64,000 bases of DNA, taken from positions 930,001 through 994,000 of the forward strand of contig OU452208.1 in the NCBI GenBank assembly GCA_911728435.2, written 5' to 3'. Shown one piece after another: positions 11,219-22,671 of this stretch; the stretch's first letter is position 1; each line of letters opens with the position of its first letter. The stretch is from Apoderus coryli. Its lineage: Eukaryota; Arthropoda; Insecta; Coleoptera; Attelabidae. Under the pieces are notes generated by a model, which was given only the letters and a program-made list of their open reading frames with translations, was not told the origin of the DNA and did not search any database. Both the position numbers and the translations under genes were made by a program.

Positions 11219-12418
11219 AATATCAGGTCTTTATATTAGCTTTTTTATTCAGTGCTGTCATTAACGTATTATTAATATATTGATATTAGTCAATGATATT
11301 CCAATAAAGCTCTGTTGTCTTCTAATACTTATCAAGTTATCACCACGGGCATATTTTAAGGACACAACATTGAAATAAACAAATAATCTATATTATTCAC
11401 TAGTTATCCTTTAAAAAATGTATTACAATTTCTTTATCTGAAAATATCGATCTTCATCATAAAACAATAGTGATAACAATCGTTTCGTAATATGTTAATA
11501 CAAACCTTACAGCAAACATAACATCTACAAACAACAAAATCCACCATAAATGTTTAACTTGTTGCCCTAAATAAAAAATACAAGAAAAGGCAAGGTGTAA
11601 TAATTTCAACTTGAACACACAATAAGAAAATTGGGTTACTTCAACAGTCATTTATTTAATCATTAACACTCTAAATTTTAGCATTCCTTTGGATTTTAAT
11701 AATTCATTTTGTATACTCTTAGATTTAGGTAGGTACGGCTTCAGGGGTGTATAAGCTATTTATGGGTCAAATCTGGATCTGTTATAAACCACATGCTAAG
11801 AAAAAGTAGATTTAGAGCGGATGTTGAGTGCCATGAACAAACAATAATAATTATTATAAAATAAATGTGTGTCTGTAAATATAAATGAAAAATAATTTTG
11901 TGCCGTAGCGGACAAAATGACTTGTTTTACCTACACAGGGGATTTTGTTTAATTTAGCAGGGCCTCAGTCTAATTCAGTAGAACCAGACCGAGGCATGGG
12001 TCGACAGATACTGACGAATTCGTTTCACTCTTACTATGAGCTCGTCAGAGTCGTTGCCCATCTACAATATCGGCCTGAATTTCATCACAATAGATAGATA
12101 GGTATACAACAGTAGATACATGTAAACTAGTACCATCTACGTATACCATTAAATTAAAATTAAACCATTCTCTTACCGCTATTCAAAAATGCGGAGGAGC
12201 TCGATCCTGTTGTATTCACTCTCATGCCTTAAATTAATGGGTACATCCTATAGGTTGTCCAGCAGATTGTTAAGAAACTCCAAATTCCGAGTTCAACCTT
12301 GTGGGTAGGAAATGTGGACCACAAACATTACAATCAATAAACGCCCAGTCAAACATTTACGGAAAATTAATTTTGGAATAATCTTGGCAGAATTTCTCGA
12401 GGATTCTGATGTGCTCAA
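11219..12418. other. Intergenic stretch, nothing recognised
   Basis: AT-rich sequence after gene A. The part from about 11930 to 12300 has higher GC and short inverse matches (GGCCTCAGTCT and GACCGAGGC), but no coding pattern. Confidence 0.35.
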
Positions 12419-13580
12419 ATATAATAATAATAGCATTTATTGTCCAACAGCGAAGCCAATTACAGGACAAAATAATAATAATTCCAAAACGGTGAAACCA
12501 CAAAAAAAATAAACTTAAATTAAAATAAAAAGAAAACTAGCTCTTAATGGTAATACTAATCAGTAACATGAGACATGGCACAATCCATAATTTCTTTAAC
12601 ACTACACGAAAAAATATCACAATATTTACACATAAGATTGTAGTTTCTGGTACAAATAGAAATAGGAGATCTCAACATAAGATTCGTCCTAGCATAACCA
12701 CAATAAAATATTGTACTGGACCTTATATGCTGTCTTGGAACGTTGAAATTAATTCTTGAAAGCAAGTGGGAACAATCTATATTGGAGTGAACTAAATTGT
12801 AAAGAAATCGCAAAGAATTTATTTTCCTTCTAAGTTCAAGACTTGGTATCTCAAATCGATCTGTCATTAATTGGTAGTCAGTACCCCTTGGAGGATAATG
12901 ACCATCCGCTTTATACATTAAGTACTTCAAAAATCTACGTTGCACTTTTTCGACCGTATTTTGATGAGTCACATAATATGGATACCATATCAGTGACCCA
13001 TATTCCAGTTTAGAGCGCACGTAGCTAAATTACAGCGTTTTAAGGGTATCTGTGTTTCTAAATCCCCTGCAATTCCTAACCAGAAAACCGTATGTCCTAC
13101 CTGCCTCTAGTGTCTTATAATTGATATGCTCAGCAAACGTAAATTTCGAATCAAATGTAATTCCTAAATCAGTGACAGATTCACATCGTGAGATTTGCAC
13201 ATGATCAATGGAATAAACGTAATCAATGATCACCCTCTTGCGCGTAAAACTGATATATTTGCACTTCGACAGATTAAGTGAAAGTTTATTTAGTACGCAC
13301 CATTGATGCACCAGCTCCAAATTGTTCTGTAGGTTAGCACAGTCAACGATACTATCAATAGAACTGTACAATTTAAGATCATCCGCAAACATCAGCCGAT
13401 CACAATTCATTCCATTCTCCAGGTCATTGATAAATAACATAAAAAAGAGGGGTCCAAGGTTCGATCCCTGAGGCACTCCTGAAGAAGCTGTATATGTATG
13501 TGACTGGTAGCCATTGTGAATATGAATATTATGGTAATTTGTTACTCCACGTTTGGTAAAAGAGAACTCATCCATCTAAA
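12419..13580 (-). pseudogene. LINE remnant (RT C-terminal half), Jockey/CR1 group
   Basis: On the - strand, 13575-13030 encodes SSGVPQGSNLGP, MFADDLKLYSS and a DLGITFDSKFTF segment. 13020-12556 goes on in another frame with VRSKLEYGSLIWYPYY and a NVPRQHIRS block. One frameshift lies near 13025. The 3' end is marked by AATAAA and an (ATT)n tail near 12425-12440. The first catalytic Asp and the endonuclease are missing, so it is 5'-truncated and dead. Confidence 0.85.
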
Positions 13581-14766
13581 AAATCTTATTTAAAAAGTCA
13601 GGATTTTCTTCCGTCGAGTTTAAAAGCCACTGGCAAAATGTTATTCTTTTTTCAGAATCACCAGGGGTTCAAGTTCTGAGCAGGCTGTAGGTGATATGCA
13701 TGTCTGAGGTCATCGTGTAGTGTTCATAATATTTGAGACTTAGGTATGGTAATGTTCTAGCTGCCTTCCAAGAGCTCAGCCTCGGATTTGTTATTAAAAG
13801 CACGAAATATGCGAATTTTCTGGATATTATATCGACTACCTCTATTCCCCGATTTCAGTAAAATAGTTTTTAAATCCAAATATTTTGTCATAAAAAAGTT
13901 TGGAGGATCCTTCCCAGTCATGTTGCCTAGATTCTTTTTTTCGAGAATACTGTTTTAGATAAGGCAACGATCTTAGTTAAAAGACCTCCACTAAACATTT
14001 CTTAAAACTAAACATTTGAACTTAGTATCTACTTTATTGAAATCAGAGTATAGTGGTTCATGTAACATAGATTTAAATAATGAAAAAAAAAACAAATAAC
14101 TTTGAAATTTGCTCTATTAATGAATTTTTACATCATGTGTAGGTTCGAAATAATTGTAGGTACTTATACATAACAGGAACCACTCGTAAAACAATACCAA
14201 AATATGATCAGAAATATGTTTATCACAAACGAAATAGGTATTTCAGATGTATTATTTCAGGTGATAATTCATTTAAAACCAAATTATTAATATTAGTAAG
14301 CCATTCACGCATAAGATAGCAGAGATATCGGGACATCTATGTCGTTTACTGGTTCTATCCACATACCCAGGCACTAAACACTTATTCCACCCATTACAAC
14401 TATCTTAAAGTTGCAGCAGGAGGCCCGTGAACAACAACTACAAGCAATAGCTTTCCACAAAATTGCACAATAATAATAATATAAAGAGGATTTATAATAT
14501 CCTAAGACTTTTTTAACCACAAAACAATGAATTTTTTTAACCTTCGTCTTCTGGTTGACAATTGACAGGTCTGACAGAACGCAGTTAGCGGCATCCGGCA
14601 GGCAGAGTTCTTTAGTTTTCGACTCCAACGCCATGCAACGTCTGCATACAGAACTAATATTACTGTCCAAGGTCGTACATCTACGTTTCCCTTATATTGT
14701 GTGTGTTATGTGCTATGCGCTAAGTATTTATCAGATTATAACAACATTAATTAATAAGTAGCATGT
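13581..14766. other. Intergenic stretch, nothing recognised
   Basis: An AT-rich stretch with one short Cys-containing open frame on the - strand (14374-14670) that I could not link to any family. Confidence 0.3.
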
Positions 14767-15420
14767 ACAGGGTGATACAAAAAAAAACATTAATTAGCCC
14801 ACATTTAAGAAATTTTAAATGTATAGAAATATAAATACGGGGTGAGTCAAAAATGTATTTCATTATTGTGTTAAGGACAAAAAAGTAATATTTTGAATAA
14901 ATTTTTGATTTCTTTAGATTTCATATCAAGATTTCTTTGTAAGTTAAACTATAACATCCTAGAGGTTATCTACGGGGTAACCCAAAAATCTTTATTAATG
15001 TTATTTATTATTTAAGACTTTTAGACACGGCAATACCTTATCAGCGATAGGTGACTTTTTACTTTCCTTAAAAGAGGAATTTTTAGCATACACTTTAAAT
15101 TTATATACAAGGTAACTCAAAAATGCATTTCTTTATTTTGTTAAGGACAAAAAAGTAATATTTTGAATAATTTTTTGATTTCTTTGGATTTCAATTCAAG
15201 ATTTCTTTGAAAGTTAAACTATAAGCTCCTAAAGGTTATCTACGGGGTAACTGAAAAATGCTTCTAATTATTTTCAATATTTTTAGGTACGGTAGAAAGT
15301 AATAGAGAGAAAAATATTCAGATTTTGTTAAACATGTGATCTACAGGGTAACTCAAAAATGTTTTTGTATTGTTAGGTAGAATGGGCTCATAAAATTTGT
15401 ATACAGGGTGTATGTGTCTC
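14767..15420. repeat. 135/270-bp tandem repeat array with ACGGGGTGASTCAAAAATG motifs
   Basis: Related motifs begin at 14767, 14837, 14972, 15107, 15242, 15343 and 15403. The central spacing is exactly 135 bases three times. Units 14837-14971 and 15107-15241 share GGACAAAAAAGTAATATTTT and are more alike than neighbouring units, so the period of higher order is 270. Both outer motifs have the ACAGGGTG form seen at foldback ends. Confidence 0.8.
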
Positions 15421-15457
15421 ATTTAAAATTTCACCAGTTAGGTAGTTGGAACCTATA
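15421..15457. repeat. Dispersed repeat fragment, inverse copy at 57733-57762
   Basis: AAATTTCACCAGTTAGGTAG and the following TTGGAAC are found again, inverted, at 57733-57762, next to the right end of the 57.6-kb foldback. Here the copy follows the last ACAGGGTG motif of the array. Confidence 0.7.
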
Positions 15458-15490
15458 TTATTAAAATTAAAATACAATATTTGTTATCAG

Positions 15491-15563
15491 GTTTCTGTGG
15501 CGTCATTGGTAGGGCGTTCGCTTCGCAAGCGAAAGGTTAGGGGTTCGAGTCCCAGCTCTGCTA
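15491..15563 (+). pseudogene. tRNA-like sequence, anticodon CGC (Ala), probably SINE or tRNA pseudogene
   Basis: A perfect five-pair anticodon stem (TTCGC/GCGAA) holds the loop TTCGCAA with CGC at 15524-15526. An A-box-like GGCGTCATTGG and a perfect B box GGTTCGAGTCC (15542-15552) are present. The acceptor arms do not pair and the T stem has only three good pairs. A T-rich tract of about 145 bases (15568-15712) follows. This fits a Pol III-derived SINE head or a dead tRNA better than a working tRNA. Confidence 0.6.
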
Positions 15564-15567
15564 ATAA

Positions 15568-15712
15568 TTTTTTTTAATTTATTTTTTGAATTTTTTTGAA
15601 ATTTTTTTTTTATATTTTTTTTTTAATTTTTTTTTTTGGAAATTTTTTTTAAACTTTTTTTTTTGGAATTTTTTTTTAATTTTTTTTTTAGATTGTTTTT
15701 CTTAATTTTTTT
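15568..15712. repeat. T-rich low-complexity tract
   Basis: Runs of 6-10 T broken by A, G or short AA. It follows the tRNA-like sequence directly and may be its decayed tail or a Pol III terminator region. Confidence 0.7.
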
Positions 15713-15895
15713 TTATAACCCTCAATGACACATTTGACATTAGAATATTGATTTTTTAACCTCTTCACCATCTACGTTCCGAACATCTGTATTTAAAGGC
15801 GATTTTAAAAAACCAACCATGGAATACCTGTTAGCCAATTGTGTAAACGTTTACTCTGGTAATCGTAACGGATAATAACGCCGCAGAGAAGCGCT

Positions 15896-16885
15896 GTGGA
15901 CTATTTGGGAGTCAAACTCGATCGCCCCCTGTATTTCGGCCGCCACATTTCAAGGGCGATTCAAAAGACCTAATGCGCGATGAGCAAAATATACCCGCTC
16001 ATCAATCGCCGTAGTGTCCTTACGATTCCTAATAAGTTACATCTCTTTAAAGCAGTGTTGCGACCTATCTTGACATACGCTACGCCCATCTGGGGTTGTT
16101 GTTCCAACACTCAGATGAGGCGTTTACAAGTCATGTAAAATAAAATACTTCGACATGCGACAAACAGTGACCGCTATATCCGAATTACTGACTTACATAG
16201 AATTAGTGGCGTTCAAATGATGAAAGATTATGTCGAAGAAATTTCACAGACATTCTTCAAGACTTTCATCCGGAACTCACCACGGACTCAAAACATTGGA
16301 CAACAAAGACATAGAGATGGTATACACTACAAACATAGGCTCATCCACCAACATTTGCCTATTTACTTTGAGGAACCACCCTAACAAATACCATCAATAG
16401 ACAAGGAGAGGGACAAAACCACATAATAAACACAAGACTCATGTAAAATACTGACGGACACCACTGACTGGACGCTAACTCATCAAGCCAGCGTCATTTG
16501 ACGCCTTTCGGTTTTCTTTTTGAGTGGGTTTTTTAGCGCATTTTTCCCGCATCGACTTTGGTAACAACCTGCTGCGGCTAAATATGTTAATTTTTCCAAT
16601 TTTCATGTGCGATTCGTTGCGATTACCTGGACTAATGGCTGGAGAAGGACTACCGGAGCTGGCCTGACCCTATGAGTATCCATGGGCAATGGGTTGGTTG
16701 AAAAAAGGGGCTGAACATCGATGCCTGCCCTTAAGGGAAATCAGTGGATGCATCCTGTTGAGCTATCTAAGCTAAACTGATATGTGTCCTGGCCTATTTG
16801 TAAATATTTTGTATATAAATATGTTTTGTAACTGTATTGTATGTGTATGACAAATGAAATAAATGTTTTGTGAATTGAATTGGTA
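15896..16885 (+). pseudogene. Jockey-type LINE remnant, RT C-terminus and 3' UTR
   Basis: One frame from 15896 to the stop at 16382-16384 gives VDYLGVKLDRPLYFGRHIS, then YPLINRRSVLTIPNKLHLFK and PILTYATPIWGCCSN. These are typical of the Jockey RT C-terminal domain. Two in-frame stops (in KT*CAM and QVM*NK) break it. The 3' UTR runs to ATGAAATAAATG near 16860. It is heavily 5'-truncated. Confidence 0.85.
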
Positions 16886-17270
16886 ATTGTAAGGTTGCAA
16901 GTTCAAAAGAGGGTTATGCAACTGTCTTTATTATTATTGAAACTGGGGCATTGAACTTTTTTTTAGCTTTTTTTATATTTTAAATTAAGAAAACATTAGG
17001 GTGAAAGTATAAAAATCTATGTTAACAATTTTATTGAACATTTTATAATTAATAGTATTATTAGAGTAAAATAACTAGAAATACTACAAAATTATTATCA
17101 AGTGCTTCCATCTAGCGCACGATGGAAGAACTATACAATGAATTTTTGTAGATTACCGTTGTACCATATCCAAAAACAAAGTTTATGTCGCAATAGAGAT
17201 GCAACGCGTAATAAATCTGTCGATCGTGTTTTTGATTATTTAAATAATGGTAATAAAAACGTTAATTATT

Positions 17271-17484
17271 AGAGACGCAAGAAATGTATCAATATAATAT
17301 TCGATCTCAATTTCTTTTTAAGGTTAAACTATTGTCACAAGGATTGCAACTGAGTCCATTGGCCGCTTGTATAATTCATATTTTGCATATTATGACAATA
17401 CCTATGACAAAGATTAATCTACACAGTAACCTTCAATAGAAATTGAGATCGCATCGAATATATCGATACATTTCTTGCGTCTCT
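17271..17484. mobile_element. MITE with inverted ends AGAGACGCAAGAAATGTATC
   Basis: Left end 17271-17326 and right end 17424-17484 are inverse copies (AGAGACGCAAGAAATGTATC against GATACATTTCTTGCGTCTCT). The arms are about 55-60 bp and the whole is 214 bp with no ORF. AT-rich ATTAT/ATTAAT flanks may be a target duplication. Confidence 0.8.
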
Positions 17485-17556
17485 ATTAATGAAAGAAAGT
17501 TGACATTTTGAGCATCTGCGTAAAATTAAATGTACCCGTTTGGTGGGTAGTTTTGA

Positions 17557-17641
17557 TTACAATAAGTCGGTGCCAAGCCCAAGCCCGAAACAAAATATAT
17601 CTATATTTACCTACTACCTATTTGGCTTGGTACCGACTATT
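17557..17641. repeat. Short inverted repeat (AAGTCGGTGCCAAGCCC ... GGCTTGGTACCGACT)
   Basis: Two nearly perfect inverse arms of about 16 bp are separated by about 45 bp. Possibly a very small MITE. Confidence 0.6.
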
Positions 17642-18919
17642 ATGTTCATTGTTGTCTTTTGAATGATATTTGTATTTTGTTATTTTTCGTATTTTTTATT
17701 AGTTCTTTTGACAGCTCTGGTGTCATCAATACACCTGTATCCCGAATTGCACCAAATTGCGATACTATTGAACAAGCATATAATCCTAAATATAATATTC
17801 TTTTTGAACTACCTGTATCTCGAAAACAAAGCCGTAGCGGACCCATGTACATATGAAATTTGTATCTTAAAATTAGTCAAAGAATCACCCTTTAAAGTTT
17901 GTACAAGTACTTATGCAACACCCTGTATACATAGATACTTTGATCTGCAATTTGCAAATCTGTCAAACTAGGTAATGCTGTTTTTTTTTATTTACTTTCA
18001 AATATGGTGTTATGTAATTGTATTCAAATTAAATGTTTGGGGATGATATTTACGAGTTTTATTTTTTTTATATAGAGAAACTGTTATTCAGTTTTTAAGG
18101 ATCAATCTGAAGCAGACGATTGTACTTGTTAAAACATGAAAAAAGTTATTGTCGTGATACTTTTAACACCCTGTTGGTGGGTTTTTAAAGCTTTTTACGA
18201 AACGTGTTAACAATACAATCTACATAAATCGTTAGTTTTTTAAAGTTTTATGATCATTGCACAAAAACCAATATTAGGGAGGCTGTAAGTTTTTTTTTCA
18301 AATCGGCGTTGCAGAATTTGAACCTAATTGTGATAATTGTGTTATTTTACTAGCATAGATATTTTTGAGTAAATTAATTCGATTATAATCGATGAGTAGA
18401 ATCTTTGGAGTAAAATACATTTCACAAAAACCCTGAACCATATTTCTCAATAGATTTAAATTTTCATTAAAAACAGATTAAAAATTTATTTTTTTAAATA
18501 ATTATTGTCATGCTGGAAATTTCAAACCTTGTTTACTTCAGCAACTTGTAAAAAGCACAGCCTTTTTAATATTAACATTTCTTAAAATCGATATTACGCG
18601 ATAACGATGACTTTCTATCAATATCACAGAAGGATACATTTATTACGTATATAATTTGTTAGATTTTACATCTCCGAATTGAAACACACGCAAAAAATGT
18701 GCATAAAAAAGTTAGGGTAGCATTTCACGCCTGTATGCCCCTTTAATTTACCCGCCTCTGAGATTTATTTTTTCCTAATGTTAACGACAAGTTGAATCTG
18801 CTGTTTGAGTCTGATCCTTAAAACTGAATCAGGTAATAACCGGAAGTCCTATCTATAACGCCAAATTTCGTTAATTTAAATATAACTTTTTGATGCATCC
18901 TTATATCCGAAATTTAAAA
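17642..18919. other. Intergenic stretch with scattered CACCCTGTA-type motifs
   Basis: ACACCTGTATC (about 17735), CTACCTGTATC (about 17812), ACACCCTGTATAC (about 17930) and ACACCCTGTT (about 18170) are remnants of the same terminal motif as the foldbacks. No intact element or gene is visible. Confidence 0.45.
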
Positions 18920-18955
18920 TTAAATGACTAAAATAATATTATTTTAGTCATTTAA
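18920..18955. repeat. Perfect 36-bp palindrome
   Basis: AAATGACTAAAATAATATTA and its continuation form an uninterrupted, loop-free palindrome centred on AATATT. It is AT-rich. Confidence 0.9.
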
Positions 18956-19914
18956 AATTATTGTCTAAAACATTTAATGAACCAGCCCTGTATATTTATA
19001 CTATTATAGTATATTCTTTTATTTTCGTCCATACACATTAATCTTTGCGTAGATAGGTATACGTATACCATATAATTTTATATTACCCGACAAAAAACAC
19101 TGCTGCACAGTAGTACATAATATATGATACCTATAATATAAAAACAAACTCCCACCTCGTAGGGGAAAGTATACTCGTCCTTGTCTAACATTGCCCATAT
19201 GATTATTTTATTTCAACACAATACATATAACGCCATCTACAATTTCCATGGTTGCATGTTTTTCTAATAGATGTAGCTCGTGTCGAGACAGTTTCAATTT
19301 TTGTTTTATTTCCCATATACGCTGACTATCTATTGTGTAGATTAATCTTTGCCTATGATATCCAAAATCTGTCGTTGAAATTGTCAGAATTTAATACCTA
19401 AATGAGTATGCGACAAGTACTTATTGGTATATCAAAATATGCATTAATTAAATACGAATTTAGTACAATAAAAATAATCAATTTTACCTGATTCATGTCA
19501 TAAATGTATCACTTTAATTATCTTTGTTGGTGGTTATTAAAAATAACTGGTCATTTTTACAACACATTTCGTGTGAAACAATTAAAAAAAACAAAATTTT
19601 ATATTTTTTTTATTATCTAATTTGATGGATCTTCTTTCATTTTATTAATCTAAGAAAAACTATTGAACAGACCATGGTTACTGTATAAAATCAATAAATT
19701 ATTTCAAACTTAAAAATAGTTTTTATGACCGAAAACCAAGAAAATTAAATCATAGAACTATTAAACTAGCCTCAGCTATAATAACCCCGACATTGTCTGC
19801 GTCATGGTATATTTTTTTTTTCTCTTCATGTTTAGAACACTACCAGTAGCCAAAAACTTTTTAATGATTCTCATAGCCGCGGTACGTGACACAACACTAT
19901 CTGGGAATTTTATA
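18956..19914. other. Intergenic stretch, nothing recognised
   Basis: AT-rich up to the piggyBac element. One CCCTGTATA motif occurs at about 18988. Confidence 0.4.
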
Positions 19915-19918
19915 TTAA

Positions 19919-22256
19919 CCCGTAAATGCGGTGAGGTCACATTATTAGCACATAACTGGTGAGGTTGGGTTACGGAAACCCAGACTTTGTTAAGGCTCTC
20001 CTATGTTGCCAAATGATGATTTAGTGAAATTACAAAAAAAAAACAGATGTAGTTAAAAAATCGCATTTTTTTACAAAAAAAAAAAAAAAACAAATAAAAA
20101 ACAGGTTTTAACTTGTATTCTAGATATATAAAACTAAAAAAAATGTTCTTACTCTTTGAAATGTTTTATGAAAATAAAATTTTAGGTTTTATTGAACGCA
20201 TTCTCGGCACATAGGAACTATACAACTTCCGCAAATTGGTGTCTGGCACGAACCACAGGTTTTCTTTGTTTTCCGATCCAAGCCAACCGGGCACTTCCTG
20301 CATCTCACTTGCTTGTTCAAGTCATGTCTGGCTTCTACTCGAAATGGTTTCTGCAATATTCTGCCAATGTTCAGGCGTAATTCGCGAGGTAGACGTGCAT
20401 TTAGGAGCCGTTGATTGAGATAAGGCTCCACAAGTTCTTTAGCAAGCAATTAGATGTATTGTAGTCGGGAAACTTTTAGATTTCCCGGGCATGCAGTAAA
20501 AATATCATAGCCGTTTACCATGCTGACATTCAACAAGGTGTAGAATATGGCTAGCGGCCAACGTCGGGTACGACGACTTGTGGAGTAAACTGTACACTTC
20601 TCATCTAATGCATCAACACCACATTTCGTGGTGTTATAGAAAGCAATTATTTCTGGCTTTTGCGTCTCTGGATCAATAGCCTGAGTATGGTGCATGGAAG
20701 AAATCAAGAAAACCGCTTTGGAACGAATGATACGAGCGTCATATCTTTGGTTAATCCATAAAGGACGTCTCCTTCTTTTCTTGAGTTTGCAGGTAAAAAT
20801 TCTTTTGGAACCTCTTTTTTGTTCTTACGCAGTGTCCCCACAAATGTCAAGCCTCTTTGAGCAAGCTCCTGAACAAGACCAATCGAAGAAAACCAATTAT
20901 CTGCTGTCACGTTACGGTTCGTACCGACAATCGGCTGTGTCAGCTGCAAAACAGCTTGTGTTTGTGTTGGTTTGAGTAGATTTTGTTCATTTTCGGACAA
21001 AGTTCTGCCATCACTGTCTTTTCCGGAATAAATATACGAATTTAGTAAATAATGTGTTTTCGCGTCAGTCAATGCCATTATTTTTATTCTATATTTCCTT
21101 GGTTTATTCGGAATATACAGGCGAAATCGACACCGACCGCGAAATCCTAATAACATTTCGTCAATACAGGCATACTCTCCAATGGAATAGCACTTAGCAC
21201 AGTTTTCTGTAAACTTCTCGAATAACCATGAAATGGCGGCTGTAGGATCTCTCTTTATTCTCCCGTCTCTATCCGAGGCATCGTCAAATCGCAGACTTAC
21301 CAATAAAACATAAACCCTTTTGAGTGACATCGTACATCGAAAAATGTCTCGCCCAGTGCCTTCTGTGGCAAACATAGCTTCGAGATCCTCATTATTTGAT
21401 TTGAAGATAGCCGTAAACATGAGAATTCCCAAAAATGCTTTGAACTCCACCAAATCTGTATCTCTATAGTCAGTACGGCTTTCATCAGACAAAGTTTCTC
21501 GAATCATCGCCAGTTTCTCATTGGTTCGAAGTATTATTTCATTCAAAATTTCTGTATTGAATAAAAGTTCCAATGAAGACTGCGGCATGCAAAAAGTACC
21601 AAGAGCTTTTGCAGGACCAATTCGTCCTGGGAGGTGGGAGATAATATTGTGTTTTCTGGTGCGCATGTTTGAAGAAGGCGCTTCTTTTGCCCATACAAAA
21701 CCACTTTTGCTTCGGTACTTTACCTGCTTCCGTAACCGTTTTTGTTTTTTTGCCAGTGGTTCATCATCATCTGACGAAGACCGGTCATCCGATGGAGGGC
21801 CAATGTACTCGTCTACATTGCGTAAAGAAACAGGAAAGTCCTCATTCTCCGATGCTTCCTGCTCAGATGCACTCATGTAGTCACTTTGAAAATTTGCGTC
21901 TATAATATCTCCCTCATCACCACTATACACACTTTCATTGCCATCCAGCAGGGTCATAGCCTATTCTTCAAATCCTAGTTCAGTTGCCTTCATGGACTGT
22001 CTTTCAGTCGCCATTATATACACCAAAAAAGGCAGTGACCGCAATAAAAACTGTAACGTTACTGGTGAGGACGGATAAAAATACCCTGAATATAAGTAAT
22101 TAATGGAGCAAGGCCGCACACGCACACGTTGAGGGAACTCGGTGAACTGACTGAAAGGTACATACGCGGAGAGCGCTTTCGCGCATGTTATTTCTTTACC
22201 GGCGGCGTGTTAAAGTTTTGCCCGGGTATTCTGCACCCGTCATCACCAGTTACGGG
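19919..22256 (-). mobile_element. piggyBac element with both ends, TTAA target duplication
   Basis: TTAA at 19915-19918 and TTAA at 22257-22260 flank an element that begins CCCGTAAATGCGGTGAGG and ends, read inverted, CCCGTAACTGGTGATGAC. CCC..GGG ends and TTAA duplication are diagnostic of the piggyBac superfamily. Copies of ACTGGTGAGG lie inside both ends (about 19955 and 22061). The element is 2,338 bp and codes on the - strand. Its transposase has two lesions. Confidence 0.92.
20189..21957 (-). pseudogene. piggyBac transposase, two lesions
   Basis: The first frame (21957-20704, 417 aa) has an acidic start, the DDE_Tnp_1_7 core with YACIDEMLLGFRGR (Asp266) and NVTADNWFSS (Asp353). After a frameshift near 20705 the next frame gives KCGVDALDEKC (third Asp), then an in-frame TAA at 20450-20452. 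A C-terminal cysteine-rich domain follows, with CRKCPVGL, CGSCQTP, CGSCIVP and CREC, ending at 20189. The full length would be about 588 residues, normal for the family. All three aspartates and the cysteine domain survive. It cuts at TTAA and leaves no footprint in intact family members; this copy could be inactive or could be mobilised only by another element. Confidence 0.92.
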
Positions 22257-22260
22257 TTAA

Positions 22261-22670
22261 ATAGCCTTATTACTTCTCTTAACGAGTTTTCACAATTCCA
22301 TAGCATTGCACAATATAATTTTTTTGAGACAATGTAAGTAATATTTTCACTCAAATATTTTATCGTTGATTCTGAGCGTTCTCCGTCAATTTGAAATAGA
22401 AATGACACAAATAATAATGTAAATAATAAATAACCTACTGTTTTTTTCCAAAGCCCTCTAACTAATTTTAATTAAATGTAATAATTATTATTTGTTATAC
22501 TCTTTATGCAGTGTATTCAGATTAAAATACTAATTATTGCAAAAAAGTATTTTTTTCCAAAAAATATGCTTTCATATTCCTGAAATTTGGTACGGGGATA
22601 TAAAATTACATTCTAAACAACTTTTGTTAGTAAAATTTTGGCGTATATTGTAAAATAAAGACACTTCATT
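22261..22670. other. Short intergenic stretch
   Basis: AT-rich; nothing recognised. Confidence 0.4.
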
Positions 22671-22671
22671 A

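Noticed and set aside
14374..14670. 98-codon - strand frame with many cysteines
   Set aside because: Irregular Cys spacing, a low-complexity tail and no known zinc-finger pattern.
15491..15563. Functional tRNA-Ala(CGC) gene
   Set aside because: The acceptor arms do not pair and the T stem is weak, so I list it as a pseudogene or SINE head.
17646..17971. Three overlapping short ORFs on both strands
   Set aside because: They share one repeat with CACCCTGTA-type motifs and none resembles a protein family.
21297..21905. ORFs on both strands across the piggyBac transposase
   Set aside because: Shadow frames of the transposase coding sequence.
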